From Chlorocebus sabaeus (lineage: Eukaryota; Chordata; Mammalia; Primates; Cercopithecidae): a stretch of 64,000 nt of DNA. The notes under the pieces are model-generated. The model saw only the letters and a program-made list of their open reading frames with translations. It was not told where the DNA came from and did not search any database. Positions 1 to 21,239 of the stretch are shown here, one piece after another (position 1 is the first letter of the stretch; every line of letters begins with the position of its first letter). The stretch is taken from NCBI RefSeq assembly GCF_047675955.1, contig NC_132909.1, positions 45,125,931 through 45,189,930 of the forward strand, given 5' to 3'. The translations under genes were made by a program, and so were the position numbers.

Positions 1-6165
<6,165 letters not shown>

Positions 6166-6600
6166 GAGGGCGGGTGCGGAGGCCCAGCGCGTCCTCGGAC
6201 GCCCTGTGTGTTCAAGCCGGGGAAGCTGGCAGAAGCCGAGGAGGCAGGACCGGGCGGACGGGTAGGAGGATGCTGGGCAGCCTGTCCCTGCTCCGTCTGG
6301 GGTGGAAAGCGGCGAGAGGGGCCGGGGCTCCCTGGGTTAAGAATCTATGGGTTGTCAATGTCCGTGTCCGCCTCCCTATCCCCGCTCTATCTCCGCGTCT
6401 GCCCCTGCTGTCTGTCTGGCCACCTCGCCTCTCACTCTGGGTTCCGCTGTCCCATGCAGCCAGCTGTCTGTCCCTCTCCCTGGGTGCTGTGCTCAGCGCT
6501 GACAGCTGGAGGTCGCCTTGGGGCTTAGGGAGCAGCTCGTGATTGTGGACTGCAGATTTATTGGGCTCCCAGGTCACCGCGACTCCGCCTCCAGACCTAG
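6166..6600 (-). promoter_or_regulatory. SLC5A5: SLC5A5 5' UTR and proximal promoter
   Basis: Read on the minus strand, CCCAATAAATCTGC at about 6553-6566 joins a CCAAT box to the AATAAAT element (6556-6562) described as the TATA-like box of the human NIS promoter. It lies about 390 bases upstream of the ATG, which puts transcription start near 6530 and gives a 5' UTR of about 365 bases. GC-rich sequence flanks it. The exact start is inferred from the human gene. Confidence 0.75.
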
Positions 6601-7502
6601 GGGCGGGCAGGACCCACACCCTTTCCGCCCTGGACTGGGACAGACAGGCCGGGACAGGCTACCTGGGTGGCTGCAGGGGGTGGTATTGGGGAGAGCTCCC
6701 AAATGCCTCCCCATCCCCATGCACTCAGCCATCCCCATGCACTGTGATCCCCTGATCACAGCTGTCACTGCTGTTGACAGGTGGAGAAATTGAGGCTTAG
6801 AGAGGGCATGTCACTTATCCAAGGCTGCACAGCCTGCTTCAGCACTCAAAGCCACATTGTGCTTGAATACATTGAGCTATGGGGAGCTCACTTTCATGCA
6901 GGACTGGGGTTCGCTTTCAGGGCTTCAGGGGACCCGTAAAGAAAACTTATCCGGCTTTACCAACCCTGAACTGGCATACGGGCCTACCCCCTTTCTCTAG
7001 AGCCTTAGGGGGTGGGCACCACTGAACCCCACTCTTGGGCTGAGCTGGGTGGGAGACATTCAGAGCTCAAGTCCTGAGTGGGTACATACTTGGGGAAGAT
7101 TTTGCTCCTCCCTGGGCCTCAGTTTCCCCATCTGTAAACAAGGATAAAATAGACCCTGCCTCAGAGGAATAAATGGGACCTGGTAACAAAAGCTGGGTAC
7201 ATGATAAGTGCCTCATTCATTTATTCCTTTATTCATTTACCGCTTCATTCATAAACCAAGGTTGGGTGTGGGAGAAAGTCTACTGAGGGGGGTCATGCTA
7301 CCATGAGGACCAAGGAGCTGTCATCTCAGGGCCCTTCTCTGGGGGACCCAGGAGGACTTTGGCCTCTGGAGGTTCTGGTCTCTGGGTTCAAGTCTCAGCT
7401 CAGCCTCCAACTTTCTGGGTGACCATGCATCTCAAACTTGGTTCCCTTCTCCATAAGCTGGTGGAATCTGAAATCCTGGGGGTTGAATGAAACAGCATTA
7501 GA
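6535..7502. other. SLC5A5 upstream flank without a gene
   Basis: Mostly unique sequence with MIR pieces near 6770-6860 (minus) and 7060-7240 (plus; signature cctcagtttccccatctgta) followed by ATTC-like simple sequence. No reading frame resembles a protein. Confidence 0.6.
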
Positions 7503-7805
7503 GGCTGGGCATGATGGCTTATGTCTGTAATCCCAGCACTTTGGAAGGCTGAAGTGGGAGGATCATTTGAGTCCCAGAGTTCGAGACTACCCTGAGCAAC
7601 ATAGTGAGACCCTGTCTGTATGAAAAATACAAAAATTAGCAAGGCGTGGTGGCACGTGCCTGTAATCCCAGCTACTCAGGAGGCTGAGGTGGGAGTCACT
7701 TATCCAAGGGAGGATCGCTTGAGCGTGGGAGGCCGAGGCTGCAATGAGCTGTGGTCGAGAACTGCACTGCACTCCAGCCTGGGCAGTACAGCAAGACCCT
7801 GTCTC

Positions 7806-7837
<32 letters not shown>

Positions 7838-7838
7838 C
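7503..7838 (+). mobile_element. Alu, old
   Basis: Divergent, small insertion in the right arm, A-rich tail. Confidence 0.9.
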
Positions 7839-8159
7839 TGTGTTCGAGTGCTTCTCGCCATCCTCTGTTGCCCCCTGGTGGCCTCCTCTGGCCTACCCTG
7901 CACTGGCCGCTCCAGCTGGGTCCAGCGTTTCTCCACGCGTTCCCACCTAACCTCGGACAGTCCTCTTGCTCCCTCTCCGCTGTGCAAGGTGGGCCTGTCC
8001 CTCCTCCCGGGGCTGTGACACTGAGGCTGCTACACGGGCACCTGTTGCCAGCTGACGCATACCTCCTGCCCTCACCAGGAGAGTGCGTTGGGCACCAAGT
8101 TCTCCTTCCACCCTGGTCAGGCATCCTCCTGGAAACCCGATTGGAAAAGGGGAGATCTG

Positions 8160-8452
8160 GCCGGGCACGGTGGCTCCCGCCTGTAATCCCAGCACTTTGG
8201 GCTGAGGCGGAGGGATCTCTTGAGATCCATTCAAGACCAGTCTGGCCAGCATGGTGAAACCCCGTCTCTACTAAAAATACAAAAATTAGCCAGGCGTGGT
8301 GGAGGGCGCCTGTAATCTAGGAGGCTGAGGCGGGAGAATCGCTTGAGCCTGGGAGGCAGAGGTTGCAGTGAGCCAAGATCGTGCCACTGCACTCCAGCCT
8401 GGCGACAGAGCAAGACTGTGACTCAATCAATTAATCAATCAATCAATCAATG
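8160..8452 (+). mobile_element. Alu
   Basis: Tail became an AATC repeat. Confidence 0.9.
8427..8451 (+). repeat. AATC microsatellite
   Basis: Tail of the Alu ending at 8452, degenerated into five to six AATC units. Confidence 0.85.
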
Positions 8453-8752
8453 AGAGATCCCAGCGGGATCCCCTACTTGCAAAGCCCTGCCGACCAATGT
8501 GAACATATGCAAATTGTGCAAATACATGCAAATAGACCCCTTCTCTCCAGGGAAGTTCTGGGAAGGCATAGCTTCTCTTCTTCCCACCGTGGGGGTCCAG
8601 GCTGCGGCCAGAGGCCTGGGCTGAGGCCCGTTCATTGAGTGCGTACTGTGTGCAGGGCCCTCCCCCAGGTGCTGGGGACACAGCATGATCCAGGTGGATC
8701 CACCCCACGGTGGTGATGGCCCTACCCTCACGGCAGATAAATACTAATTTCA

Positions 8753-8903
8753 GTCCAGCGCTGTGGCTCACACCTGAAATCCCAGCACTTTGGGAGGTTG
8801 AGGTGGGAGGATCACCAGAGCCCGGGAGGTGGAGGCTGCAGTGAGCAGTGATCACACCACTGAATTCCAGCCTGGATACGGGGCGAGCAGAGACAGACAA
8901 TCA
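8753..8903 (+). mobile_element. Alu, deleted to one arm's length
   Basis: Left head fused to right-arm end. Confidence 0.8.
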
Positions 8904-9559
8904 CGGGGTATCTTCTGGGCCTTCGTAAGGGGTGTGGATTTTATTCTGGGGGTGCTGGGGAACTCTAGGAGAGTTTGGAGCAGGTGAGGAGTCTGATGAG
9001 ATTTCTAGATTCTGAAAAATGGGTCATATCCAAGTGGCAGGAGTGGGGTGGCTGCCGGGTGGGGAGAGGAGGGTGCATTTGGAACACACTTTGGAATGCC
9101 TAAGGAGGACTGGAGTGAGGGCCCCTGCAGAGTGGGCGGGACCATCTCCTGACCTAGGGGAGGGAATTGTGAACCTGGAGAGGAAAAGCAGCAGAGTGGG
9201 GAGAATCACGTCACACCTTCCTTGACTGTGATTCCAATCATAGGAGCGGGCAGTAGGACCCCAGGATGTGAGTTGGGAAGGGCCCAAGGCCGCAGCAGAC
9301 AATGTGAGCAGAATGTGCAGGAATGGGAGAATGGCGGCAGTGTCGGGGAGCTGTACACCGCCCCTTGGTTCCCTGGGAGATGCAGCAGGGGTTGGGGTGA
9401 GAAGTTGTGAGCTGCTGTGACTGCAGCATGACCTGCTGGGTGGCCCTGGATATCAATTCTCCTTCTGCGAGCTAGGAGCCACAGTGGGACTTGAACCCAT
9501 GCCATGGGGAGCCAGAATCTGTCCTTGAACTTCAACTCTGCACTCAACAAGTGCAACAA
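8904..9559. other. Intergenic unique or ancient-repeat DNA
   Basis: No coding signal. The part at 8920-9100 resembles a very old dispersed repeat whose family I cannot name. 7839-8159 is likewise unassigned, apart from a CRE-like TGACGCA at 8053-8059. Confidence 0.4.
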
Positions 9560-10008
9560 GGCCAGTTTCAGTGGCTCATGCCTGTAATCTCAGCACTTTG
9601 GGAGGCCAAGCCAGGAAGAAGGCTGGAGGCTAGGAGTTGGAGACCAGCCTGGGCAATATAGTGAGACCCCAACGGTACTCTCTCTATATATATATATATT
9701 GTATTTTTAGTAGAGAAGGGGTTTCACCATGTTGGCCAGGCTGGTCTTGAACTCCTGACTTCACGTGATCCACCCGCCTCTGCCTCCCAAAGTGCTAGGA
9801 TTACAGGTGTGAGCCACTGTGCCCAGCCAAAAATTTTTAAAAATTAGCTGAGTTTGGTGGTGTGCCCCTGTGGTCCCAGCTACTTAGGAGGCTTAAGCAG
9901 AAGGATTGCTTGAGCTGGGGAGGTTGAGGCTGCAGTGAACGGTGATTGCGCCACTGCACTTTAGCCTGGGCGACAGAGGGAGACCCTCTCTCTAAAAAAA
10001 TAAATAAA
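9560..10008 (+). mobile_element. Alu split by opposite-strand Alu piece
   Basis: Parts 9560-9685 and 9829-10008. Confidence 0.85.
9686..9828 (-). mobile_element. Alu left-arm piece inside the 9560 element
   Basis: Starts at ttgtatttttagtag, lacks the right arm; preceded by a TA run. Confidence 0.85.
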
Positions 10009-10061
10009 TGCAAACTATTTTTCCTTGTTGCTGCTGCTGTCTGTAAGATTCCATAATTCAA

Positions 10062-10360
10062 ATGGCCACAGTGACTCATGCTTGTAATCCCAACACTTTG
10101 GGAGGCCCAGGCAGGTGGATCACCTGAGGTCAGGCGTTCAAGCTGATCCTGGCCAACATGATGAAACCCCGTGTCTACTAAAAACACAAAAAACTAGCCA
10201 GGCATGGTGGCGGGCACATGTGATCCCAGCTACTCAGAAGGCTGAAGTAGGAGAATTGCTTGAACCCGAGAGGCAGAGATTGCAGTGAGCCGAGATCGTG
10301 CCATTGCACTCCAGCCTGGGCAGCAAGAGTGAAACTCCATCTCAAAAAAAAAAAAAAAAA
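10062..10360 (+). mobile_element. Alu
   Basis: Flanked by ccataattc. Confidence 0.9.
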
Positions 10361-10904
10361 ATCCATAATTCTAAGTCCTGATACTCAACTGTGAGTCTCA
10401 GATTCTGTGATTCTTACATAGTCTCTCTTGGTTGCAGGAACTGGGGCTGGGGTCTCTTGGGGTCCCTACTCATCCGTCCTGCTTTGGCACTGCCCTTGTC
10501 CCCGTCCCCATTGGTTCTGACTCAGGAGTAGAGGTGCAGGGCGACACAGGGAGGGGAGGCTTTGAATGTCGCTCCCCCACGGATCACAGCCCTACCGAGG
10601 TGACACCTGGCACCTTGACAAGCCCAGGAATAAGACCCAGGAGCGCCTCGGCACCTGAGGAGGTGGGAGGAGTTCCTGGATTCCTGCCCTTGCTTATCCT
10701 TGGGTTAACTGGATGAGCCTGGATAGGACCTGTCCCGCTCCAGACCCCAGCAGACATCCAGGCTCTCCCTGGCCAGCCTCTGCCTTATCGGCCCCGCTCA
10801 CGGCCACACGAAATGACCCATTGCTGCCCAGCCCGAGGGCTTTCGCTCTGGTTGGTGTTGTATCTCCTCTCCTCAACAGCCAGGAGCAGTTCTTGTTTAT
10901 TTTT
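10361..10904. other. Intergenic DNA, no feature seen
   Basis: Unique-looking, moderately GC-rich, with no splice-compatible coding segment that I recognise. Confidence 0.4.
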
Positions 10905-11063
10905 GTATCTGTTTTTCTGAGGCAGGGGCTCACTCCGTTGCCCAGGCTGGAGTGCAGCGGAGAGGTTAGGGCTCACTGCAACCTCAGTCTTGTGGGCTCA
11001 AGTGATCCTCCTGCCTCGGACTCCCAAGTAGCTGGGCCTACGGGCGCACCACCACACCCAGCC
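10905..11063 (-). mobile_element. Alu monomer
   Basis: Single-arm length, old. Confidence 0.75.
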
Positions 11064-11239
11064 TCTGCATGGGATTGTGACTCTCTTTTCCCTCCTGAGA
11101 ACGAACCAGGGGCTGTCTATTCCTTCAAGCACCCACACTGGAATTAACACAGGCCCCTGCACAAAGTAGGGGCTCAAGGACGATTGAGGCTGCAACAAAG
11201 GGATGGTGTGTGTGGGGTGAGGGTGGGCACGTGGAGTTT

Positions 11240-11545
11240 GGGTAGATTGGATGACAGATGGGTAGATGGGTAAATGGATGGATGAATGGATGGATAGATG
11301 TATGTATGTATGGACTAGTGCGTGGCTGGATGGGTGAATGAGTGAATGGGTGGATGGATGGATGGGCGGGTGGATGGATGGATGGATGGGTGGGTGGGTT
11401 GACGGGCAGGTGGGTGGGTGGATGGATGGATGGATAGATGGATGGATGGGTGGGTCGGTGGATGGGTGGATGGATGGATGGATGAATGAATGGGGTGGGT
11501 GGATTGAGTGGACGAATGGATGGACAGGTAGCTGGTTGGATGGTG
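11240..11545. repeat. ATGG/TGGG-type tandem repeat
   Basis: About 300 bases of degenerate tetranucleotides (atgg, gtgg, tggg) on the plus strand. The His-Pro-Ser-Ile-rich reading frames on the minus strand are products of this repeat. Likely length-variable. Confidence 0.9.
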
Positions 11546-12296
11546 GAGGAATGTGACTGAATGGAAGGATGGTGATTCACTGGGGGTGGGGGAATTCGGT
11601 GGTAGAGCTTCTGGGCACATTTACGAGAGGCTGAGTAGATGGCAGGTTGGTGTTCTGTAAGTGCATTCATCCTGTCAATGGCTCCTCAACAATGGGATTG
11701 GCCTCCATGTCTCAGCTGGTTGGGTAAGAGCTCTCCCAACTGGTTCCCAGGCTGCTGCCATGTGGTTGAAGCCCTGGAGGGGCTCCAAGGCACAGGGAGG
11801 GGACTGAGGTGGAGACGCGGGTGTGCAGTGAGCTTTGGTGGGGCCCTGAGCCTTCCGTGCCTTCCACTCTCCTGATCTCTCATCCTCCAACTCACTCAAT
11901 ATCACCTCGCCTGCCCCGCAGCCTAGAGGGATCACCACCCTCACTGTATACAGGAAGAAATGGCTCAGAGTGGGCAGGGACTTCCAGGCAGTTATGGCCC
12001 GAGTTCACAGTGCCACGCTCCGCTTCAGGCCCAGCTCAAGATAAGGTCACATCTACCAGAGCAGCTCCATTACAGCCTAAGCAGGACTCGTTTCCTCCCC
12101 GTGTTCTAATCAAGGGGGTAGAAGGGTCAAGCCTTAGGGAGGAGGGCAGCATTGCACAGGGTCTGGTACCCGAGGTCCTTCTCCCTCGCTGCTCCTGCGT
12201 TGCTTCTTCATGGTCCAAAATGACTGCTGGAGCACTGGCCATCATGCCCACACACCAGCCAGACGCGTTCTTTCTTGGAAATGGCCCATCACTGCT
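11546..12296. other. Intergenic DNA, no feature seen
   Basis: Unique sequence between the tandem repeat and the next Alu; no gene recognised. Confidence 0.4.
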
Positions 12297-12568
12297 GTAT
12301 TTTTTTTTGTTTGGTCTCGCCCTGTTGCCAGGCTGGAGTACAGTGGCACGATGGTGGCTCACTGCAGCCTCAACCTCCAGGCTCAAGCAGTTCTCACACC
12401 TCAGGCCCCCAAGTAGCTGGGACTACAGGTGTGCACTACGGCCAGCTAATGTTACTTGGTAAAGACAGGGTCTCGCAAGTCTACCAGTCTGGTCTCAAAC
12501 TCCTGGCCTCAAGTGATCCTCCTACCTCAGCCTTCCAAAGTGCTGACAGTCATGAGGCACACCTGGCC
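12297..12568 (-). mobile_element. Alu, old
   Basis: Several small deletions; ends in cctggccactgc. Confidence 0.85.
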
Positions 12569-12753
12569 ACTGCTATGGAGACCAGGAAATGTATTTTCTT
12601 TTGTGGGTGGCACTTAAGTATGAAGATTCCCTTACGGAGAAAGGAGACTTTGTACTAGAAACCACAAAAGATGAAATTCAGGCAAAATTTTGAAATTTCC
12701 AGTTATCACCCCCCCCCCCCAAATATACTCTGAGGAACATCAAAAGATATCCT

Positions 12754-13042
12754 GGGCCAGGCAGGGTGGCTCATGCCTGTAATCCCAACACTTTGGAGGC
12801 CGTGGCGGGTAGATCACAAAGTCAGGAGTTCCAGACTAGCCTGGCCCACATGGTGAAACCCCATCTGTGCTAAAAATACAAAAAATTAGTCAGGCATGGT
12901 GGTAGGCACCTGTAATTCTAGCTACTCTGGAGGCTGAGGCAGGAGAATCCCTTGAACCTGGGAGGCAGAGGTTGCAGTGAGCCGAGACCGTGCCACGGCA
13001 CTCCAGCCTGGGCAACACGGCGAGAGTCCATCTCAAAAACAA
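12754..13042 (+). mobile_element. Alu
   Basis: Preceded by a run of ten C at about 12711. Confidence 0.9.
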
Positions 13043-13488
13043 AAGTAATTCTGGAAAAACATGATTTTCCCCAAGCTTTTGCCCGCATGTGTAAAGAACT
13101 TTTACAAAATAAAAAAGGACACCATAGGAAAGTTGAGTCCCTCCTGGATACACTGGGTGACACACATGGCCCCTGCCCTCTCAGAACTAGTGGGGGATAG
13201 AAATCAAATATAGCCCAGTCCCGGGAACCCATGAACAGTTTCACAAACTCGAGTGAGGCCAGCCTGGGGGAATCCGTGGTATTCCAGGCAAGTACAAAGG
13301 CCCTAACGTGGGAAGGAGCCAGCTGTTGGGGACCCATGGGGTTCTACGGTCTACAGGGCTGTCCCCAGGCCTGGGTCTTACCCAGATGGTTGCTTGCGTG
13401 CTGGCCCTGCCCAGGCTCTGGGCGCCTCTCAGGTGAGGCTGAAAAAGGCCTGGTTTCCTGGAAACCACACGGCAACTCCACATGTGGA
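13043..13488. other. Intergenic DNA, no feature seen
   Basis: Mostly unique. Part of 13220-13320 looks like old dispersed repeat; no coding signal. Confidence 0.35.
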
Positions 13489-13637
13489 AGAGTGTGGTGG
13501 TGCCCCTGTAGTCCCAGCTACTTGAGAGGCTGAGGCAGGAGGATCACTTGAGCCCAGGAGGTCAAGGCTACAGTGGGCCATGATCTCTCCACTGCACTCC
13601 AGTCAGGGTGACAGAGCAAGACCCTCTTTCAAAAAGC
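13489..13637 (+). mobile_element. Alu right arm
   Basis: 5' truncated. Confidence 0.85.
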
Positions 13638-14505
13638 CGTAACTGCTACCTAGTCCTGGCTTCCTCCTGATCCTGCGCTCCCTGGGACAAAGGAGGGCCC
13701 CACAGGCTGCCCCCAGCAACTGCACAGCAGCACCTCCCACATCAATGCGGAACCTCATGTTCAGATCAAGACGGCAAGTCCCAGATCAAGACTGGCCCAG
13801 AACAGGGTTGCCCAAGGTCACACAACAAAGGATGGGTGGGGGCCTGAGCTCTTGGCTGTGTCTCAAGCTTCTCCAACGCCAGCTTAGCCTCCACCTGACA
13901 AGACGGACTCAGCCAGGATGGGATTAGTGTCATGCCTGGAATTTTCCAGGCCTGAAGCGGTTTCCTGGAGACAAGTACCTGTGGTGAGTCCTTGACCTCC
14001 TTGGGCAAGGTTAGGGTGTCATCTAAGAGGCCCCCAACCAGCGAAAGAGAAAAACAGCCTCCAAGCAGCAGAGCGCGCCCCTTGGGTGCCCTCTTGTGTC
14101 TACTCTGAGAACTTTGGGGACTTAGGAGAATCCCCAGGGAGCGACCCCCAATCCCACTATCTAGGGAGACTCTCCCTGGTCCAGACTCAGGAGGGAAGCC
14201 TCAGAGGCCTGTGTCTGACAAGGCAGTTGGGACAGATTTAGGGGCCCAGGACAGACAGTACCCCTGCAGCTAATAGCCCGGGGATGAGCAGGGCTAAGAA
14301 CTGACCAAGCAAGAGGGAGCTCAGGGGTGGGGGCTCCTGGAGGGCCCACTCCAGGAGAGGAGAATGTAAGGGTTTGTTTGCACTGAAAACCCCTCCTAGG
14401 ACAGAGAAACAGCAGCTCAGCTGCGCCCCAGGAGGTGACTGAGCCGGCCTCTCATAGCATCCCTTTGAGCTCTGCAGTGTATGCAAAGAAAACATGCGGT
14501 GAGCA
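13638..14505. other. Spacer downstream of RPL18A
   Basis: Lies between the right-arm Alu and the RPL18A 3' end. Holds a probable minus-strand MIR piece at 13795-13885 (gcccaaggtcacacaac). Otherwise unassigned. Confidence 0.45.
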
Positions 14506-14521
14506 CCAGGGCATTCCTGAG

Positions 14522-14527
14522 TTTATT
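14522..14527 (-). terminator. RPL18A: RPL18A poly(A) signal AATAAA
   Basis: TTTATT on the plus strand. The short 3' UTR of about 50 bases is typical of ribosomal protein mRNAs; cleavage is expected near 14500-14510. Confidence 0.9.
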
Positions 14528-14556
14528 TGGGGCATACCCAGGCGAAAGCCCTGCAC

Positions 14557-17958
<3,402 letters not shown>

Positions 17959-17997
17959 GGCGTCCTCTCCCCTCTCGCAGCCACCAGCAAAAGGAAG

Positions 17998-18255
17998 TGC
18001 CCTCTTTCGCGCAGCCGTTCACCAGGCCTTCATTACCGGAAAACCCGCCCTCTCAATGCCGCACGCCCATTGGCTTCTCTGCCCCGCACTCAACGCGACC
18101 CGCGTCTTCATTGGCTACGGATCCACCCACCACTCAAAGCTCGTCCTCTCTTCACAGCGAGACTTCGTTTCCCAGAAGGCAACGAGGCAAGCACCACCTG
18201 TTCCACCACGACCGTGACGGAGCGTCGGCGCGCGCGGCACGCCGGGAGTTGTAGG
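17998..18255 (-). promoter_or_regulatory. RPL18A: RPL18A promoter with CCAAT boxes and ZNF143-type motifs
   Basis: The expected cap site is the C of CTTCCTTTTGC near 17997, a 5' terminal oligopyrimidine start that places the mRNA under mTOR-controlled translation. Two minus-strand CCAAT boxes lie at 18069-18073 and 18110-18114. Two ZNF143/SBS-like elements follow: gacttcgtttcccagaaggc (18161-18180) and gcacgccgggagttgta (18237-18253). The region is CpG-rich from about 17640 to 18300. Motif calls are by eye. Confidence 0.7.
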
Positions 18256-18299
18256 CACTCCGCCAGTCCCGGCTGCAACTAGGGGCGGCGGCGCGCGCC

Positions 18300-18791
18300 G
18301 CCTGCAGGATGCCTAAGCATTGAACTGGACCTCGGGTGGCTGCGGTGTTTACGATGAGATGCCGATGCTTCACACTCTTGGCCTCGTCCTCCGGGGAGGT
18401 GTGTTACGGAGGTCTCCAGCCAGATACCTGAGGGTTCTCATCTGTAAAACTGGAATACAAATTATATGTTTTTCTCCTAGCGATGTTGCAGCACGAATAT
18501 TGAGTAAGCGCTGGAATGCCGTTTTTATTTGGGGTCCGATTTGTGTTTCGTAGTAGGTGGGATTCAAACCCTGTCTGCCTGCCTCCAGTTCATAAAGAAC
18601 CTGGGGGAGCGGGGGTTGGGGGAGAGCGCGGAGAGCGCGAGAATGGATCAAGATCCAGCCGCCCACTTTGAGGGGCTCGGACAGAAAGAAGCCCTCCTGG
18701 GGATGAGGGCGGAGACCAGATATGAAAAAAGAAACAGCCGCCAACAACTCCCTGATGACAAGGCTGTGAAGTAAAATTAAGAGGAAAGAGG
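18300..18791. other. Spacer upstream of the RPL18A promoter
   Basis: Unique DNA after the CpG island. A divergent transcript is possible given the ZNF143-like sites, but no conserved coding frame is seen. Confidence 0.35.
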
Positions 18792-18920
18792 CAGGAGGCT
18801 GAGGCATGAGAATCGTTTGTACTCAGGAGCCAGAGGTTGCAGTGAGCAGAGATCGCGCCTTTGCACTCCAGCCTGGGCGACAGAGTAAGACTCTGTATCA
18901 AAAAAAAAAAAAAAAAAAAA
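18792..18920 (+). mobile_element. Alu right-arm end
   Basis: 5' truncated with a 20-base A tail that joins the next Alu. Confidence 0.85.
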
Positions 18921-19238
18921 GCCAGGTAGGTGCGGTGGCTCACGCCTGTAATCCCAGCACTTTCGGAAGCCGAGGTGGGTGGATCACGAGGTCAGGAGTT
19001 CAAGACCAGCCTGGCCAACATGGCGAAACCCCGTCTCTACTAAAAATACAAAAATCAGCCAGGCGTGGTGGCCGGTGCCTGTAATTATAGCTACTCAGGA
19101 GGCTGAGGGAGGAGAATCGCTTGAACCTGGGAGGTGGAGGTTGCAGTGAGCCGAGATCACACCATTGCACTCCAGCCTGGGAGACAGGGTGAGACTCCGA
19201 CTCGGAAAAAAACAAAAAGAAAAAAAGAAAGAAAAAGG
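18921..19238 (+). mobile_element. Alu
   Basis: Full length, AAAG-rich tail. Confidence 0.9.
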
Positions 19239-19348
19239 ACAGCAAGAATGCAATTTTTTATTTTCATTTTCTTATTTTGCATTTCAGGTTCTCTGAATCT
19301 GGTTTTGTGGATTCAAGTCACTACTGGGTGTGATTTTCTTTTCTTTAC

Positions 19349-19648
19349 TTTTTTTTTTTTTTTTTGAGACGGAGTCTTACCGTGTTCCTCAGGCTGCAGT
19401 GCAGTGGTGAGATCTCGGCTTACTACAACCTCTGCCTCCTGGGTTCAAGCGATTCTCCCGCTTCAGCCTCCCGAGTAGCTGGGATTACAGGTGCCCACCA
19501 CCATGCCCGGCTAATTTTTGTATTTTTAGTAGAGACGGGGTTTCACTATGTTGGTTAGGCTGGTCTCGAACTCCTGACCTCAGGTAATTCGCCTGCCGTG
19601 GCCTCCCAAAGTGTTGGGATTACAGGCGCGAGCCACCGCGCCCAGCCC
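19349..19648 (-). mobile_element. Alu
   Basis: Flanked by tgattttctt. Confidence 0.9.
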
Positions 19649-19762
19649 AATGATTTTCTTATTCCTGTATGGCTTGGCTCCCTTCACCTCCTTTGTGCTG
19701 TTAATGTCAAACATATTACCTTTCTCTATATTATAGACCCAACAATACAATTAATATATAGT

Positions 19763-20061
19763 TTTTGTTGTTGTTGTTTTGAGATGGAGTCTAACTCTGT
19801 CGCCCAGGCTGGAGTGAGTGCAGTGGCGCGAGTTGCACTGCAACCTCCACCTCCCAGGTTCAAGCAATTCTCCTGCCTCAGCCTCCCGAGTAGCTGGGAC
19901 TACAGGCGTGCACCACCACGCTTGGCTAATTTTTTGTATTTTTAGTAGAGACAGGTTTTACTATGTTGGCCAGGCTGGTCTCGAATTCCTGACCTCAGGT
20001 GAACCACCCCCTCGGCCTCCCAAAGTGCTGGGATTACAGACATGAGCCACCAGGCCTGGCC
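19763..20061 (-). mobile_element. Alu
   Basis: Flanked by aatatatagtttt. Confidence 0.9.
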
Positions 20062-20138
20062 AATATATAGTTTTGTACAATTGCTTTTTAAATGTGTTAA
20101 GAAGCAAAGATAGAAGAAATCTGCATTTATGCTATATT

Positions 20139-20441
20139 TTATTTTTATTTATTTTGAGACAGGGTCTCGCTCTGCTACCCAGGCTGGAGGGCAGTGGCAC
20201 AATATTGGCTAACTGCAACCTCTGCCTGCCAGGATCAAATGATTCTCCTGCCTCAGCCTCCCAAGTAGCTGAAATTACAGGTGTGTGCCACCATGCCTGG
20301 TTAATTTTATTTTTAATTTTTAGTAGAGACAGGGTTTCGCCATGTTGGCTATGGCTGGTCTCGAACTCCTGACTTCAAGTGGTCTGCCCATCATGGCCTC
20401 CCAACGTACTGGGATTACAGGCATGAGCCACTGTAGCTGGC
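20139..20441 (-). mobile_element. Alu
   Basis: Full length, divergent. Confidence 0.9.
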
Positions 20442-20443
20442 AG

Positions 20444-20830
20444 ATTTTATTTTTATTTTTTTTAATACAGGATCTCACTCTGTTGCCCAGGCTGGAGTGC
20501 AGTGGCGAGATCTCTGTTCACTGCAGCCTCAAACTCCCAGGCTCAAGAGATTCTCCCACCTCAGACTTCCCGAGTAGTTAGGATGTGTGCCATGAAACCC
20601 AGCTAAGTTTTGTATTTCTTTTCTCGAACTCCTGACCTCGGGATCCACCTGCCTCCACCTCCCAAAGTGCTGGGATTACAGGCACGAGCCACCATGCCCG
20701 GCCAAGTTTTGTAGTTTTTGTAGAGACAAGGTCTCTCTATGTTGCCCAGGCTGGTCTTAAACTCAGTTGATCTGCCCACCTCAGCCTCCCGAAGTGTTGG
20801 GATTACAGGTGTGAGCCAAAGCACCTGGCC
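20444..20830 (-). mobile_element. Alu with nested Alu left-arm piece
   Basis: Extra 100-base left-arm end at 20603-20702 inside. Confidence 0.85.
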
Positions 20831-20942
20831 TTATGCAATCTTTTAAAATTACATACATTACCTTTATATGTGTTCTTCAGATTTTCGCATGGATTGGAAT
20901 AAATGTCTGGGGTCCCTTGTTTTCAGCCTAAAGAATTTCTTT

Positions 20943-21239
20943 TGGGCGGGTGCGGTGGCTCTCACCTGTAATCCCAGGTCTTTTCGAGGCCCAGGTGAAT
21001 GGGTCACCTGAGGTCAGGAGCTTGAGATCAGCCTGGCCAACATGGTGAAACCCCGCTTCTGTTAAAAAATACAAAAATTAGCTGGGTGTGGTGGCGGGCG
21101 CCTGTAGTCCCAGCTACTTGAGAGACTGAGGCATGAGAATCGCTTGAGCCTGAGAGGCAGAGGTTGCGGTGAGCCGAGATCACGCCACTGCACTCCAGCC
21201 TGGGCAATAGAGTGAGACTCTGTCTCAAAAAAAAAAAAA
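20943..21239 (+). mobile_element. Alu
   Basis: Full length, short A tail. Confidence 0.9.

Noticed and set aside
11125..11670. 181-codon minus-strand frame rich in His, Pro, Ser and Ile
   Set aside because: Product of the ATGG tandem repeat; no splice, start or conservation support.
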